This document shows positions 43,523-51,900 of a DNA stretch of 64,000 nucleotides, piece by piece. The notes under the pieces were generated by a model. The model had not been told where the DNA came from and did not search any database. It was given only the letters and a program-made list of their open reading frames with translations. Positions within the stretch are counted from its first letter, which is position 1, and each line of letters begins with the position of its first letter. The position numbers and the translations under genes were made by a program. The stretch is from Corynebacterium alimapuense (GTDB taxonomy: Bacteria > Actinomycetota > Actinomycetes > Mycobacteriales > Mycobacteriaceae), in assembly GCF_003716585.1 (NCBI RefSeq), contig NZ_PTJO01000003.1, positions 720,746 through 784,745 on the forward strand, given 5' to 3'.

Positions 43523-45025
43523 CTAGTTCCTAGCCGGAATGCTCAGTCCCAGCATCTGCGGTGCAGGGGTACAGCAGCCACTCGGAGCTGACTTAGAAAC
43601 GACCGGCTCGGCAGGCTCGACCCCACCACAGCAGCCACTTTCAGCAGGCTCGGCTACCTCCGACTCAACCGGAGCAGCCCCGCAGCAACCTTCCTCAACC
43701 GACCCAGTCGCCCCACTAGGCCGCGGCGCCGGAGCGTCGCAGCTTCCACCAAGGTCAGTGGTGCATACGCCAGTCTCGGGCAAATCCAAATGGACAGCAT
43801 CGGCGGCGGCACGGTCCCCGGCTAGTGCGGCCACGATCGAGCGGACCTGCTCATAGCCGGTGGCCATAAGGAAGGTTGGGGCGCGTCCGTAGCTCTTCAT
43901 ACCTGCGATGTAGAAGTTCTTTTCGGGATGAGCAAGTACGCGCTCACCATGCGGGGAAACGGAACCGCAGCTATGGAACTCCGGGTCGATCAACGGTCCT
44001 AGTTCCGCCGGGGCCTCGACGGCGATGTCGAGTTCCAAGCGCAGCTCAGAGAGAATAGTGAGATCAGGACGGAAGCCAGTGGCCGGAACGAGTAGGTCAA
44101 CCTCGATCAGCTGCTGGCCATCCGGGTTCTGCCCGTGCACGCTCAACCGCTCGCCTGCCTCAAAAGAACTAATAACCGTCGAGGTATGCACCTGAATATC
44201 GCCGGAACTGACCAAGCGGCGCAGGCGACTGCCCAGCGCACCGCGCGCGGCCAGCTCGTCGTTGTCTTCGCCGCCATAGACGTGGTTGACATCTGCAGAG
44301 CGCACCGCCCAGCTGATCTTGGTATCTGGGTACTGCTCCGCAAGATCAGCCAACTCCAGTAGGGAGTTCGCGGCGGAGTGTCCAGCACCAACGACTAAGA
44401 CTTCCTTGCCGATAAAGCGCTCACGGTCACGGCCCAGAATGTCCGGCAGAACCTGGGTAATTAGGCCCTGTTCGCGAGCTTGTCGCTCACCCGGTGCCGG
44501 CAGCCCAGCCTGACCCAAGGGGTTAGGGATCGACCAAGTACCTGAGGTATCGATCACGGCAGCAGCGTAAATATCTTCGATATTGCCATCTGAATGCTCG
44601 ACGCGAACAATGAACGGAGTGTTGTCACGCTTAGCCGTGCGGGTCTTGTCCATCCCTAGTTTGGATACGGCAATTACACGGGTATGAAAGCTCATAGCCG
44701 AGGCCAGTTCCGGAATGGCAGCCAGCGGCTCGAGGTAGCTCTCTCGCAGCTCATGCCCGGTGGGCAGGCCATCATCGGCTGGGGCGATCCACCCATGGGA
44801 CTCAAGCAGGCGCCGAGCCGCGGTGTCGATGTTGAACTCCCAGGGCGAAAACAGCCGGGTATGGCCCCACTGGGAAATTGCCGCCCCAACTGTGTCGCCC
44901 TGCTCAAGCACGCGGAAAGACAAACCGCGTTCAGAAAGGTGTGCAGCGGCGGCCAATCCGACGGGGCCGGCGCCGATGACCACAACCACGTCAGTACCGG
45001 TGGCCTTGTCCAGAGGTGATGTCAT
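43523..45025 (-). CDS. Flavoprotein monooxygenase-like with Cys-Cys tail
   Basis: A 500-residue protein with two Rossmann motifs: GAGPVGLAAAAHL (about 18-30) for FAD and VVGAGHSAANSLLEL (about 210) for NADPH, then VPATGFRPDLTIL. This is the layout of flavin-containing monooxygenase-like reductases, including ArsO-type proteins of ars operons. The last 85 residues are different: a Pro/Glu/Ala-rich tail with Cys421, Cys429 and three Cys-Cys pairs at 447-448, 465-466 and 484-485, each preceded by Gly. Such pairs could bind As(III) or another thiophilic metal. Its promoter has the same operator layout as the arsenate reductase operon. Substrate unknown; an arsenic role is inferred. Confidence 0.75.
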   Translation of the reverse strand: MTSPLDKATGTDVVVVIGAGPVGLAAAAHLSERGLSFRVLEQGDTVGAAISQWGHTRLFSPWEFNIDTAARRLLESHGWIAPADDGLPTGHELRESYLEPLAAIPELASAMSFHTRVIAVSKLGMDKTRTAKRDNTPFIVRVEHSDGNIEDIYAAAVIDTSGTWSIPNPLGQAGLPAPGERQAREQGLITQVLPDILGRDRERFIGKEVLVVGAGHSAANSLLELADLAEQYPDTKISWAVRSADVNHVYGGEDNDELAARGALGSRLRRLVSSGDIQVHTSTVISSFEAGERLSVHGQNPDGQQLIEVDLLVPATGFRPDLTILSELRLELDIAVEAPAELGPLIDPEFHSCGSVSPHGERVLAHPEKNFYIAGMKSYGRAPTFLMATGYEQVRSIVAALAGDRAAADAVHLDLPETGVCTTDLGGSCDAPAPRPSGATGSVEEGCCGAAPVESEVAEPAESGCCGGVEPAEPVVSKSAPSGCCTPAPQMLGLSIPARN

Positions 45026-45094
45026 GGAAGAGATAGTCTCCTAGATCGCTCGGGGGGGTGACGAGGATCCATCCGGCGCACAGCACCAAGAACG

Positions 45095-45146
45095 TATCGA
45101 CGTCGATCGATCCTTACCGTATTCTCCACATCGACGTTCGTCAATA
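45095..45146 (-). promoter_or_regulatory. Flavoprotein promoter with two ArsR-type operators
   Basis: On the minus strand, TTGACG (45144-45139) and TACGGT (45121-45116) are spaced 17 bp. One operator (45129-45146; 17 of 18 bases identical to the reverse complement of 20391-20408) covers the -35. A second (45095-45112) lies just downstream of the -10 and matches the proximal arsC operator in about 15 of 17 bases. Confidence 0.7.
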
Positions 45147-45168
45147 CCCCAGCGCTTCTACTTGCGTC

Positions 45169-46026
45169 CTAACTCACACGCGCGCCACCGAGCTTGCTGG
45201 CAACCTTCGGGTCGCTGTGATCGACGATGATGCTCGACCCGGTATCTAGCGCAGAGATCCGTCCCATCTCTAGCTCATCGAGCTGAAAATCAAAGACAGC
45301 GAAGTTCTCTGCCATGCGTTCAGGTCGCACGGTCTTGGGAATCACAATGACCTCCCGTTGGATAAGCCAACGCAGCACCACCTGCGCCACGCTCTTTCCA
45401 TGTCCACCTGCGATTTCGCTCAATACTGGATCAGTAAAGATCTCATTTCGCCCCTCTGCCAGCGGCCCCCAGGACTCAATCTGGACACCCCGTTGTGCCA
45501 TGAATCCTTGATAGCCAGCCCGCTGGAAATAGGGGTGGGTCTCAATCTGGTTGACCATCGGAGCAATCTCATTGTGCTCGATCAGATCGACCAGACGGTC
45601 GGGATAGAAGTTGGAGACACCAATAGCCCGGATCGCACCTTCTAGATAAAGCTCCTGCATCGCCCGCCAGGAACTGTAGTAATCACCAAAAGGCTGGTGA
45701 ACTAGATAAAGATCCAGATAATCCAGGCCCAGTCGAGTCATCGAGGTGCCAAAAGCGCTCTTGGCGCCGTCTTCGCCACCATCCTGAACCCAAAGTTTGG
45801 TGGTGATAAACAGCTCTTCGCGGGGAATCCCACTAGCGCGAATCGCCGCTCCCACGGCCTTTTCATTGCCATAAATGGCAGCAGTATCGAGATGGCGATA
45901 GCCCGCAGCTAGCGCGTCGGTGACCACTCGTTCGGTCTGCTCAGCCGGAATCTGGAATACGCCAAACCCCAGCACGGGCATGTTCACGCCGTTGCTGAGG
46001 GTGGCATTGGGGACAGCGCTAGTCAT
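45169..46026 (-). CDS. Aldo/keto reductase
   Basis: A 285-residue NADPH-dependent TIM-barrel reductase of the AKR5-like 2,5-diketo-D-gluconate reductase group. The catalytic tetrad is complete: Asp47 (HLDTAA), Tyr52 (IYGNE), Lys77 (TTKLW) and His110 (LVHQPF). The coenzyme loop [13 protein letters not shown] is near the C-terminus. Substrates are probably small carbonyls such as methylglyoxal. It lies upstream of the flavoprotein on the same strand, but the operator-bearing promoter between them implies separate control. Confidence 0.92.
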   Translation of the reverse strand: MTSAVPNATLSNGVNMPVLGFGVFQIPAEQTERVVTDALAAGYRHLDTAAIYGNEKAVGAAIRASGIPREELFITTKLWVQDGGEDGAKSAFGTSMTRLGLDYLDLYLVHQPFGDYYSSWRAMQELYLEGAIRAIGVSNFYPDRLVDLIEHNEIAPMVNQIETHPYFQRAGYQGFMAQRGVQIESWGPLAEGRNEIFTDPVLSEIAGGHGKSVAQVVLRWLIQREVIVIPKTVRPERMAENFAVFDFQLDELEMGRISALDTGSSIIVDHSDPKVASKLGGARVS

Positions 46027-46147
46027 GGTGGCAATCTTTCCCTCTCGAGGATGTGGCGTACCACTCCACGCTACGCCAGCACACCTTCTCAGCCCGAGAA
46101 GCTGCTCACTCCCCTAGCTCAGCGGAAGAAAACTAACAGGAGATCAA

Positions 46148-47350
46148 CTACCACGCTGAGGTCTCGTCAGCGTTACCTGCCGACCACGTCGACCACGGAA
46201 TATTCCAATCGCCTAGGCCGTCATACCCCGATAGCGTCTCGCCGGAGGTGTTCTTCACAACCACCGGATCACCACGTTTAACTACGCTCTGGAACCAACT
46301 GGCAGCCTCGGTGGTGACATTGACGCAACCATGAGAAGCATTCGACACTCCCTGCTGCGATACCGACCACGGGGCGGCGTGAACGAAGATGCCGGAATAG
46401 GACATCTGGGTGGCATAGTCCACCTCCGTACTATAGCCGCCATCTTCATGGTCAAGCCCATAGGTTTCGGAATCCATCAGCAAAGAATCGTACTGGTCAC
46501 CGATGATATAAGTGCCATTCGGAGTGGCCCATTTATCAGTACCTAGAGACACTGGGATAGTGCGCAAAACCTCGCCATCGCGGCTAACAGTCATGGTCTT
46601 GGTCGCATCATCTACCACCGTTGTCACCTCGTCGCCGACGGTAAAGCTAGTGGCGTTGTCATTGGCGCCATAGACTCCGTCGCCCAGATCAACACCATAG
46701 ATGTCTGCATCTACGGTCACCGTGGTGCCCGGATCCCAGAACTCCTCTGGACGCCAGCGAACCTCACTGTTATTGAGCCAGTAGAACGCGCCTTCCACCT
46801 CCGGAGAGGTGGTGATGGTGATTGCGTCCTGGGCAGCCTGTCGATCATCGATGGTTGATGCAAAGCGGAAGGCGATGGTCTGCGCCACGCCTACGGTCGA
46901 ATCTTCTATTGGCGATAGCGCTACTGACGAGGTCGTGGTCGGAGTCGCGGTACTGAAGCTGGCAGTAACGCTCTCCCCCTCATCATCGGTTGCTGTGACC
47001 GTATAGGTGCGGTTGTATCCAAGATCCTCAGTAGTGGCCCAGCTGCTCTTATCATCGCTAAATTCAGAGTCAACGACCTTGTCGTTCTCGTTGACCATCT
47101 CAACCTCTGCCAGCCCGTTTTCGCCGGCTGTCACAGTCACCGGAACGGAAGGATCAACATCTGTCGCCCCATCTTTCACTGACACCGTCGGCAGCTGTGC
47201 TGGCTGAGCCGAGTCTTGCTCAGAAGAAGACCCTGTTAGGCCATCCGATTCTCGCTCAATGACGCAAGCACTGAGCGTTCCCGCGGTCAATAGTGCAGTA
47301 ACGGCGACTGCCCCAATGCGTTTGACCACAGACCACTGATTTTTCAACAC
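46148..47350 (-). CDS. L,D-transpeptidase lipoprotein
   Basis: A 400-residue exported protein. The signal peptide ends in a lipobox (LSAC, Cys29), predicting a membrane lipoprotein. Two Ig-like beta domains (about 50-145 and 150-255) precede the YkuD domain with the catalytic motif SHGCVNV (Cys near 342) and upstream His in GIFVHAAPW. It makes 3-3 cross-links in peptidoglycan, like Ldt proteins of mycobacteria. GTG 47350 or the adjoining TTG 47347 is the start, with GGGAAGG upstream. The C-terminal [22 protein letters not shown] is usual for the group. Confidence 0.92.
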   Translation of the reverse strand: MLKNQWSVVKRIGAVAVTALLTAGTLSACVIERESDGLTGSSSEQDSAQPAQLPTVSVKDGATDVDPSVPVTVTAGENGLAEVEMVNENDKVVDSEFSDDKSSWATTEDLGYNRTYTVTATDDEGESVTASFSTATPTTTSSVALSPIEDSTVGVAQTIAFRFASTIDDRQAAQDAITITTSPEVEGAFYWLNNSEVRWRPEEFWDPGTTVTVDADIYGVDLGDGVYGANDNATSFTVGDEVTTVVDDATKTMTVSRDGEVLRTIPVSLGTDKWATPNGTYIIGDQYDSLLMDSETYGLDHEDGGYSTEVDYATQMSYSGIFVHAAPWSVSQQGVSNASHGCVNVTTEAASWFQSVVKRGDPVVVKNTSGETLSGYDGLGDWNIPWSTWSAGNADETSAW

Positions 47351-47602
47351 AGACCTTCCCTAAAGCGCAATAGATATCAGACCACTCTAACCACTACACA
47401 AGCCTCTGAGGCCTCATTGGACACGCAAAACAAGAGCTTGTCACTCAATCGTTGCTATCTGCACAGACATCCGACAGGAAAGGTCGGTTATCGGCCTCTG
47501 AAAAACCCCGTTTGAACAGGCGATTTTACTAGGCCGTTGATTTCCTGTTATATTCTTCTTCGTTGCAAAGAAGAGCCCACACCGGTTCAGAAAACAACAT
47601 TA

Positions 47603-47675
<73 letters not shown>

Positions 47676-47683
47676 CAATAAGA

Positions 47684-47726
47684 CCAGATCACGGTAGGTT
47701 TTTAAACCTCCTGATCTGGTTTTTTC
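47684..47726 (+). terminator. Terminator after tRNA-Lys
   Basis: CCAGATCA (47684-47691) pairs with TGATCTGG (47712-47719), with an inner AGGTTT/AAACCT stem, followed by seven T. Confidence 0.92.
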
Positions 47727-47827
47727 TATCTCTCCCCAAAGAGGTGTCTCTTACCCCCTGCCCCACAAGCAACCAAGCCAGTTAGCTGGAGCTCTCGACA
47801 ACCAGCTCCAGCCGCTCGCGCTTCAAA

Positions 47828-49081
47828 TCACAGCGACTCCACTTTGTGGGCAAAGGTCCCGTCAGCGTATTTCAGGTTGCTCACCAAGCCCTCAGGATCA
47901 TAGATCCCACACCAGAACCCCTGTTCCCGAAGACGACGCAATCCTTCTTTCACAATTCGACGTCCCACCCGGTTGATCTCAGTGACCCGGGAGACGTCGA
48001 GAATGATCTCTTCCCCACCGAGGGGCTCACCAGCTAGCTCATAGAGGATATTCTCCGCAGCAAGGAAGTTGACCATTCCTTGCAACCGGATGATGGTCCG
48101 GTTGCCATCCCTGGCAATCGAGCGAACACCTGCGGCATCATAAGAATCAGAAGACATCAGGTGCAGATCCATGTCGTGGGAGAGTCGCTCGAAAAATCTC
48201 ACTCCCCGAGTGCTGTTGCCCTGTGGGTCTAGGCGCGGAGAGAAAGTAGCGATGCCCAGCCGACCGGGCAGGTTACCGATTAATCCGCCGGCGACTCCGG
48301 ATTTAGCGGGAATGCCCACCTTGGACATCCATCGGCCCGCGGCGTCATACATGCCCGCAGAACTCATCACTGCCAGGGTCAACCGGCACGCAGTAGGCGT
48401 GAGAATGCGCTCTCCAGTGACCGGCTGGACGCCGCCGTTGGCCAGGGTGGCAGACATGACTGAAAGATCACGAGTATTCACCAGGATCGAGCATTGGCTG
48501 GTGTAGCTGGTGACCGCGTCATGTGCATCATCATGAATGATGTCGTAATTGCGCAACATATAAGCGATAGAAAGATTGCGGTCGGAGTGACTAAGTTCGG
48601 AGTCGCGCACCTGCTCATCGATGGTCAGCTCCCGGCCAGCCAATCGGGAAAACAGCTTCCGGATTTTCTCCACGCGGTCTTCCACGGAGGAATCTTCACC
48701 GTTGATGATCTGGTTAACGGCAATCGCACCAGCGTTAATCATCGGATTCACGGGGCGTTTATCGAAGGAATCCAGCGAAAGCTCGTTGAAAGCTTCCCCC
48801 GAAGGTTCCATCCCGACGACTTTCCCAACAGCGTGCTCGCCGAGTTCTTGGAGCGCCATGGCATAAACAAACGGCTTCGAGATCGATTGAATGGTGAACT
48901 CGACTTCGGCATCCCCGGCGGAGTAGATATGCCCGCTGGTGGTGCATATCGCCATGGCTAAGCGCTCGGGATCGGCGGCTGCTAGCTCAGGGATATAACC
49001 GGCAGTTTCTCCCCCGTCCTCGTCGCGTACGACATCAAGAATCTTTTCCAGATAATCAGGTATCGGGGTTCGCATCTGCAT
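47828..49081 (-). CDS. glsA: Glutaminase A with C-terminal STAS domain
   Basis: About 417 residues. The N-terminal serine-dependent glutaminase domain hydrolyses glutamine to glutamate and ammonia; its beta-lactamase-like catalytic pair is Ser66 and Lys69 (QSISKPF), with NPMINAGAIA and SGVAGG also conserved. A C-terminal STAS-like domain (about 310-415, IIRLQGMVNFLAAENILYEL to EEIILDVSRVTEINRVG) is an extra module found in some actinobacterial glutaminases and may bind nucleotides or a partner. The start is at ATG 49081 or 49075; the frame opens to 49204 but would overlap the pncA promoter. Confidence 0.92.
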   Translation of the reverse strand: MQMRTPIPDYLEKILDVVRDEDGGETAGYIPELAAADPERLAMAICTTSGHIYSAGDAEVEFTIQSISKPFVYAMALQELGEHAVGKVVGMEPSGEAFNELSLDSFDKRPVNPMINAGAIAVNQIINGEDSSVEDRVEKIRKLFSRLAGRELTIDEQVRDSELSHSDRNLSIAYMLRNYDIIHDDAHDAVTSYTSQCSILVNTRDLSVMSATLANGGVQPVTGERILTPTACRLTLAVMSSAGMYDAAGRWMSKVGIPAKSGVAGGLIGNLPGRLGIATFSPRLDPQGNSTRGVRFFERLSHDMDLHLMSSDSYDAAGVRSIARDGNRTIIRLQGMVNFLAAENILYELAGEPLGGEEIILDVSRVTEINRVGRRIVKEGLRRLREQGFWCGIYDPEGLVSNLKYADGTFAHKVESL

Positions 49082-49111
49082 TCCACTGAGCCTACCGGCT
49101 GCAACAAGCCA

Positions 49112-49124
49112 GCTTATCGACGCC
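49112..49124. repeat. Intergenic copy of the recurrent 13-mer (reverse orientation)
   Basis: GCTTATCGACGCC lies in the divergent glsA-pncA promoter region, 31 bases before the glsA start. One of seven exact copies in the window. Confidence 0.6.
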
Positions 49125-49206
49125 GCCGTCGAGGCTGATCCGGTGGGAATTGGACCGAAAATCGCTAGGCTGGGGAAAGCCTTTCGATCAATCAGGAGAG
49201 TCACTC

Positions 49207-49770
49207 ATGCCCAGTCCCCGACGTGCCCTTGTCATCGTCGATGTTCAGAATGATTTCTGCCCTGGTGGCGCACTAGCTACCGATCGAGGCGCAGAAGTCG
49301 CTGGATTAATCGGCCGCTATCAAGATGAACATGGTCAGGGCTACGCCCATGTGGTGGCTACTCAAGACTGGCATATTGATCCCGGAGCTCATTTTTCTTC
49401 TACCCCGGATTATCTAGATACCTGGCCGGTGCATTGTGTGGCGGACTCCCACGGTGCGGCTTTTCATCCGGAGCTACAACTGTCCGGCATTGAGGAGATC
49501 TTCCGGAAAGGCGCCTACACGGCTGCCTATTCCGGGTTTGAAGGTCACGCAGAAGGAGTCAGTTTGGCTCAATGGCTGCGCCAACGCGACGTCGATAAGC
49601 TCGATGTGGTGGGAATCGCCACCGACCACTGTGTTCGGGCTACCGTTCTCGACGGTTTAGCAGAAGATTTTGAAGTGCGCGTGCTCACCGATCTGTGCGC
49701 GGCTGTAGATCCAGACCGTGCTGAAGAGACGCTTTTTGAGCTGGTCTCCGCAGGAGCCCAGCTCAGCTAA
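49207..49770 (+). CDS. pncA: Nicotinamidase/pyrazinamidase
   Basis: A 187-residue cysteine hydrolase that converts nicotinamide to nicotinate for NAD salvage, and can activate pyrazinamide. Catalytic triad Asp12 (VDVQNDF), Lys101 (FRKGAY) and Cys142 (TDHCV); metal ligands Asp54, His56 and His62 (TQDWHIDPGAHF). ATG 49207 is preceded by AGGAG at good spacing; the frame opens at 49150. Divergent from glsA. Confidence 0.94.
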   Translation: MPSPRRALVIVDVQNDFCPGGALATDRGAEVAGLIGRYQDEHGQGYAHVVATQDWHIDPGAHFSSTPDYLDTWPVHCVADSHGAAFHPELQLSGIEEIFRKGAYTAAYSGFEGHAEGVSLAQWLRQRDVDKLDVVGIATDHCVRATVLDGLAEDFEVRVLTDLCAAVDPDRAEETLFELVSAGAQLS

Positions 49771-49851
49771 CTTATTATTCGCACCGCCATCGCTTCGGCC
49801 ACCTAGCTGCGATGGCGGCTCAGACGCCCAAAGAGTCTCTCACGAGACGAC

Positions 49852-50130
49852 TTAGGAACGCCCAGCCAAGATCTTCTGCAGTTCCTCAAGATCGTTGCTG
49901 CGCTTGCGGCTACGAACGATGGCGAAAGCAATGCCACCTGCTACTACGACGCCGATTCCAGCGAGTACCTTCTGGACCTTCGGGTCCTGGAACTTCGCGG
50001 TTGCTTCGCGCTTGGCGCCCTCTACGAGGTTTTTAGGCTTGGTACGGTCCGCCAGCTCATCCAGAGTGCTGGCGAGCTGGCGACGGGTGCGCTCGATCTC
50101 GCGCTGGATGTCATCGATATCTCGTGCCAC
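49852..50130 (-). CDS. DUF3618 small membrane-associated protein
   Basis: A 92-residue protein. The N-terminal helix IDDIQREIERTRRQLASTLDELADRTKPKNL is the DUF3618 signature, followed by one hydrophobic segment (VLAGIGVVVAGGIAFAIV, about 59-76) and a basic C-terminus. It is predicted to be a single-pass membrane protein with a coiled-coil head. Function unknown. Same strand direction opposite to bcp and fasR. Confidence 0.85.
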   Translation of the reverse strand: MARDIDDIQREIERTRRQLASTLDELADRTKPKNLVEGAKREATAKFQDPKVQKVLAGIGVVVAGGIAFAIVRSRKRSNDLEELQKILAGRS

Positions 50131-50247
50131 TTGGGTTCTCCCGATTCACGTTTTACTAGAGGACGATACTAACTATGAGGGTAGTGTAACGCGGCCTGGA
50201 CATGCACGGTGGGCTCTCCGCATAGCTCGACCGGTATGGTGAGGGAT

Positions 50248-50718
50248 ATGACTGATTCCTCACGTCTTACTGTCGGCGACAATGCACCTGAGTTCTCACT
50301 GCCCGATGACACCGGAAATTTGGTCTCTCTTTCCGATTTCGCGGGCCGACGAGTACTCGTCTACTTCTACCCACGCGCTAACACGCCAGGGTGTACCACC
50401 GAGGCTTGTGACTTCCGCGATTCCCTGGCACAGCTCAACGAGCAGGAGGTCACGGTGCTGGGCATCTCCCCCGATGCTCCGGCGAAATTGGCTACCTTCC
50501 GCGCCGATCATGGTCTGACCTTCCCGCTGCTTTCAGATGCCGATAAGTCGGTCATGACTGCCTGGGGAGCCTTCGGGGAGAAAAAGAACTACGGAAAAGT
50601 TGTCCAGGGCGTCATCCGTTCGACCTTCCTCGTGGAAGCCGACGGAACAATCGGGTTTGCGAAGTACAACGTCAAGGCCACCGGGCACGTCGCCCGCATC
50701 TTGCGCGATTTGGGATAG
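50248..50718 (+). CDS. bcp: Thioredoxin-dependent peroxiredoxin (Bcp/PrxQ)
   Basis: A 156-residue cytoplasmic peroxidase. Peroxidatic Cys49 and resolving Cys54 are in YPRANTPGCTTEACDFRD, five residues apart as in atypical 2-Cys PrxQ. It reduces hydrogen peroxide and organic peroxides using thioredoxin. Start at ATG 50248, with GAGGG closely upstream; earlier in-frame starts (50236, 50209) lack homology. It is six bases before fasR and likely co-transcribed; the same pairing is found in C. glutamicum. Confidence 0.93.
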   Translation: MTDSSRLTVGDNAPEFSLPDDTGNLVSLSDFAGRRVLVYFYPRANTPGCTTEACDFRDSLAQLNEQEVTVLGISPDAPAKLATFRADHGLTFPLLSDADKSVMTAWGAFGEKKNYGKVVQGVIRSTFLVEADGTIGFAKYNVKATGHVARILRDLG

Positions 50719-50724
50719 TCAATC

Positions 50725-51402
50725 ATGAGCAAGAAACTGATTAGCGTCGATGCGGCTGCTGCCGATGCCACCGAGGAAGGCATCCTCGTACCTCGGCGGC
50801 GCCCTGCCCAGGCACGCAGCCGGGAACGGTTCAACCGAATCCTCAGCGCGGCCCGCAGTGTGCTCGTCGACGTCGGATTCGAGTCTTTCACCTTCGATGA
50901 AGTAGCCCGGCGCGCGGAAGTGCCCATTGGGACGCTCTACCAGTTTTTTGCCAACAAATATGTTCTCATCTGCGAGCTTGACCGAGTAGATACCGCGGAG
51001 ACTGTCGCGGAGCTCAAGCAATTCAGCCAACGAGTGCCGGCCCTGCAGTGGCCCGATATTCTCGATGAATTTATTGAGCACCTATCGCGGATGTGGCGCG
51101 AGGATCCTTCTCGGCGCGCAGTCTGGCATGCCGTGCAGTCCACGCCTACGACTCGGGCCACTGCTGCTGCTACTGAAAAGCAGATGCTCGACATCATCTC
51201 CGAGGTCGTGGCTCCGCTTTCGCCGAACACCACCCCGCAGGAGCGCCAACGGCTGGCGGGATTGTTGGTACATACGGTCTCGTCGCTACTGAACTATGCG
51301 ACGCTCGATCTGGGCGGCGATGACACCGCCTCCTTCGATTCCATCGTCGAGGAAATCAAGCGCATGCTGGTGGCCTACCTCTTCGCGGTAGCCACCAGCT
51401 AG
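50725..51402 (+). CDS. fasR: TetR-type regulator of fatty acid synthesis, FasR-like
   Basis: A 225-residue regulator. The DNA-binding domain is RERFNRILSAARSVLVDVGFESFTFDEVARRAEVPIGTLYQFFANKY (about 33-79), with a C-terminal ligand domain. It is preceded by a basic, disordered stretch (PRRRPAQARS). Identity with FasR is based on position: bcp-fasR-acpS-fas is the corynebacterial order, and C. glutamicum FasR represses fas and acetyl-CoA carboxylase genes in response to acyl-CoA. Its stop overlaps the acpS stop on the opposite strand by four bases. Confidence 0.85.
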   Translation: MSKKLISVDAAAADATEEGILVPRRRPAQARSRERFNRILSAARSVLVDVGFESFTFDEVARRAEVPIGTLYQFFANKYVLICELDRVDTAETVAELKQFSQRVPALQWPDILDEFIEHLSRMWREDPSRRAVWHAVQSTPTTRATAAATEKQMLDIISEVVAPLSPNTTPQERQRLAGLLVHTVSSLLNYATLDLGGDDTASFDSIVEEIKRMLVAYLFAVATS

Positions 51403-51812
51403 CTCAGGTTTGAACGCTGCTCTAGCACGCAGGTAGCCGTCGCATAATCACCGTCATGGCTGATCGAGAGGCTAGTAGAGATCTCCCCCAGGCTGGTGTG
51501 GACGGCATCTGCCACCACTCCACGAAGTTCGAAGGCCACCCTCCCCCAGCGGTCAGGGCAGACCTCGATCTCGCGAAAATCTACCTGCTCAGGTGAAAGC
51601 ACTGGCGCGCGCCCATAGATCGCCTGCGACCAGGCCTTGATGAAGGCTTCTTTGGCCGCCCATCGGCCAGCTAAGTGCAGGGAACGATCCAGACGAGTCG
51701 AGGCCGTTCGCAGTTCCAGGGCGCTAAATACTGCCTCAAAGCGAGAACCGGGCATCTCCATTTGCTCCCGAAAACCCGGGATATGGACGAGATCGACACC
51801 AATGGAATACAT
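51399..51812 (-). CDS. acpS: Holo-ACP synthase (phosphopantetheinyl transferase)
   Basis: A 137-residue AcpS-type enzyme that attaches 4'-phosphopantetheine to the ACP domain of the fatty acid synthase. Metal-binding Asp7 in GVDLVHI and Glu55 in RWAAKEAFIKAW are present; the C-terminal SISHDGDYATATCVLE is typical. Start ATG 51812 follows GGGAAG. It lies 89 bases downstream of fas on the same strand, with a stem-loop between them. It is the dedicated activator of the neighbouring type I synthase. Confidence 0.92.
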   Translation of the reverse strand: MYSIGVDLVHIPGFREQMEMPGSRFEAVFSALELRTASTRLDRSLHLAGRWAAKEAFIKAWSQAIYGRAPVLSPEQVDFREIEVCPDRWGRVAFELRGVVADAVHTSLGEISTSLSISHDGDYATATCVLEQRSNLS

Positions 51813-51837
51813 GCCGATTATCTTCCCACACACGACA

Positions 51838-51876
51838 AGGCCCCCGGTGTCCGCTGGTGGCGGTCATCGGGGGTCT
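51838..51876 (-). terminator. Stem-loop between fas and acpS
   Basis: AAGGCCCCCGGTGTCCGC pairs with GCGGTCATCGGGGGTCTT, allowing three mismatches. It may partly terminate the fas transcript or process it. Confidence 0.5.
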
Positions 51877-51900
51877 TGATCAAGCTTCGGCGAGTCTTAG

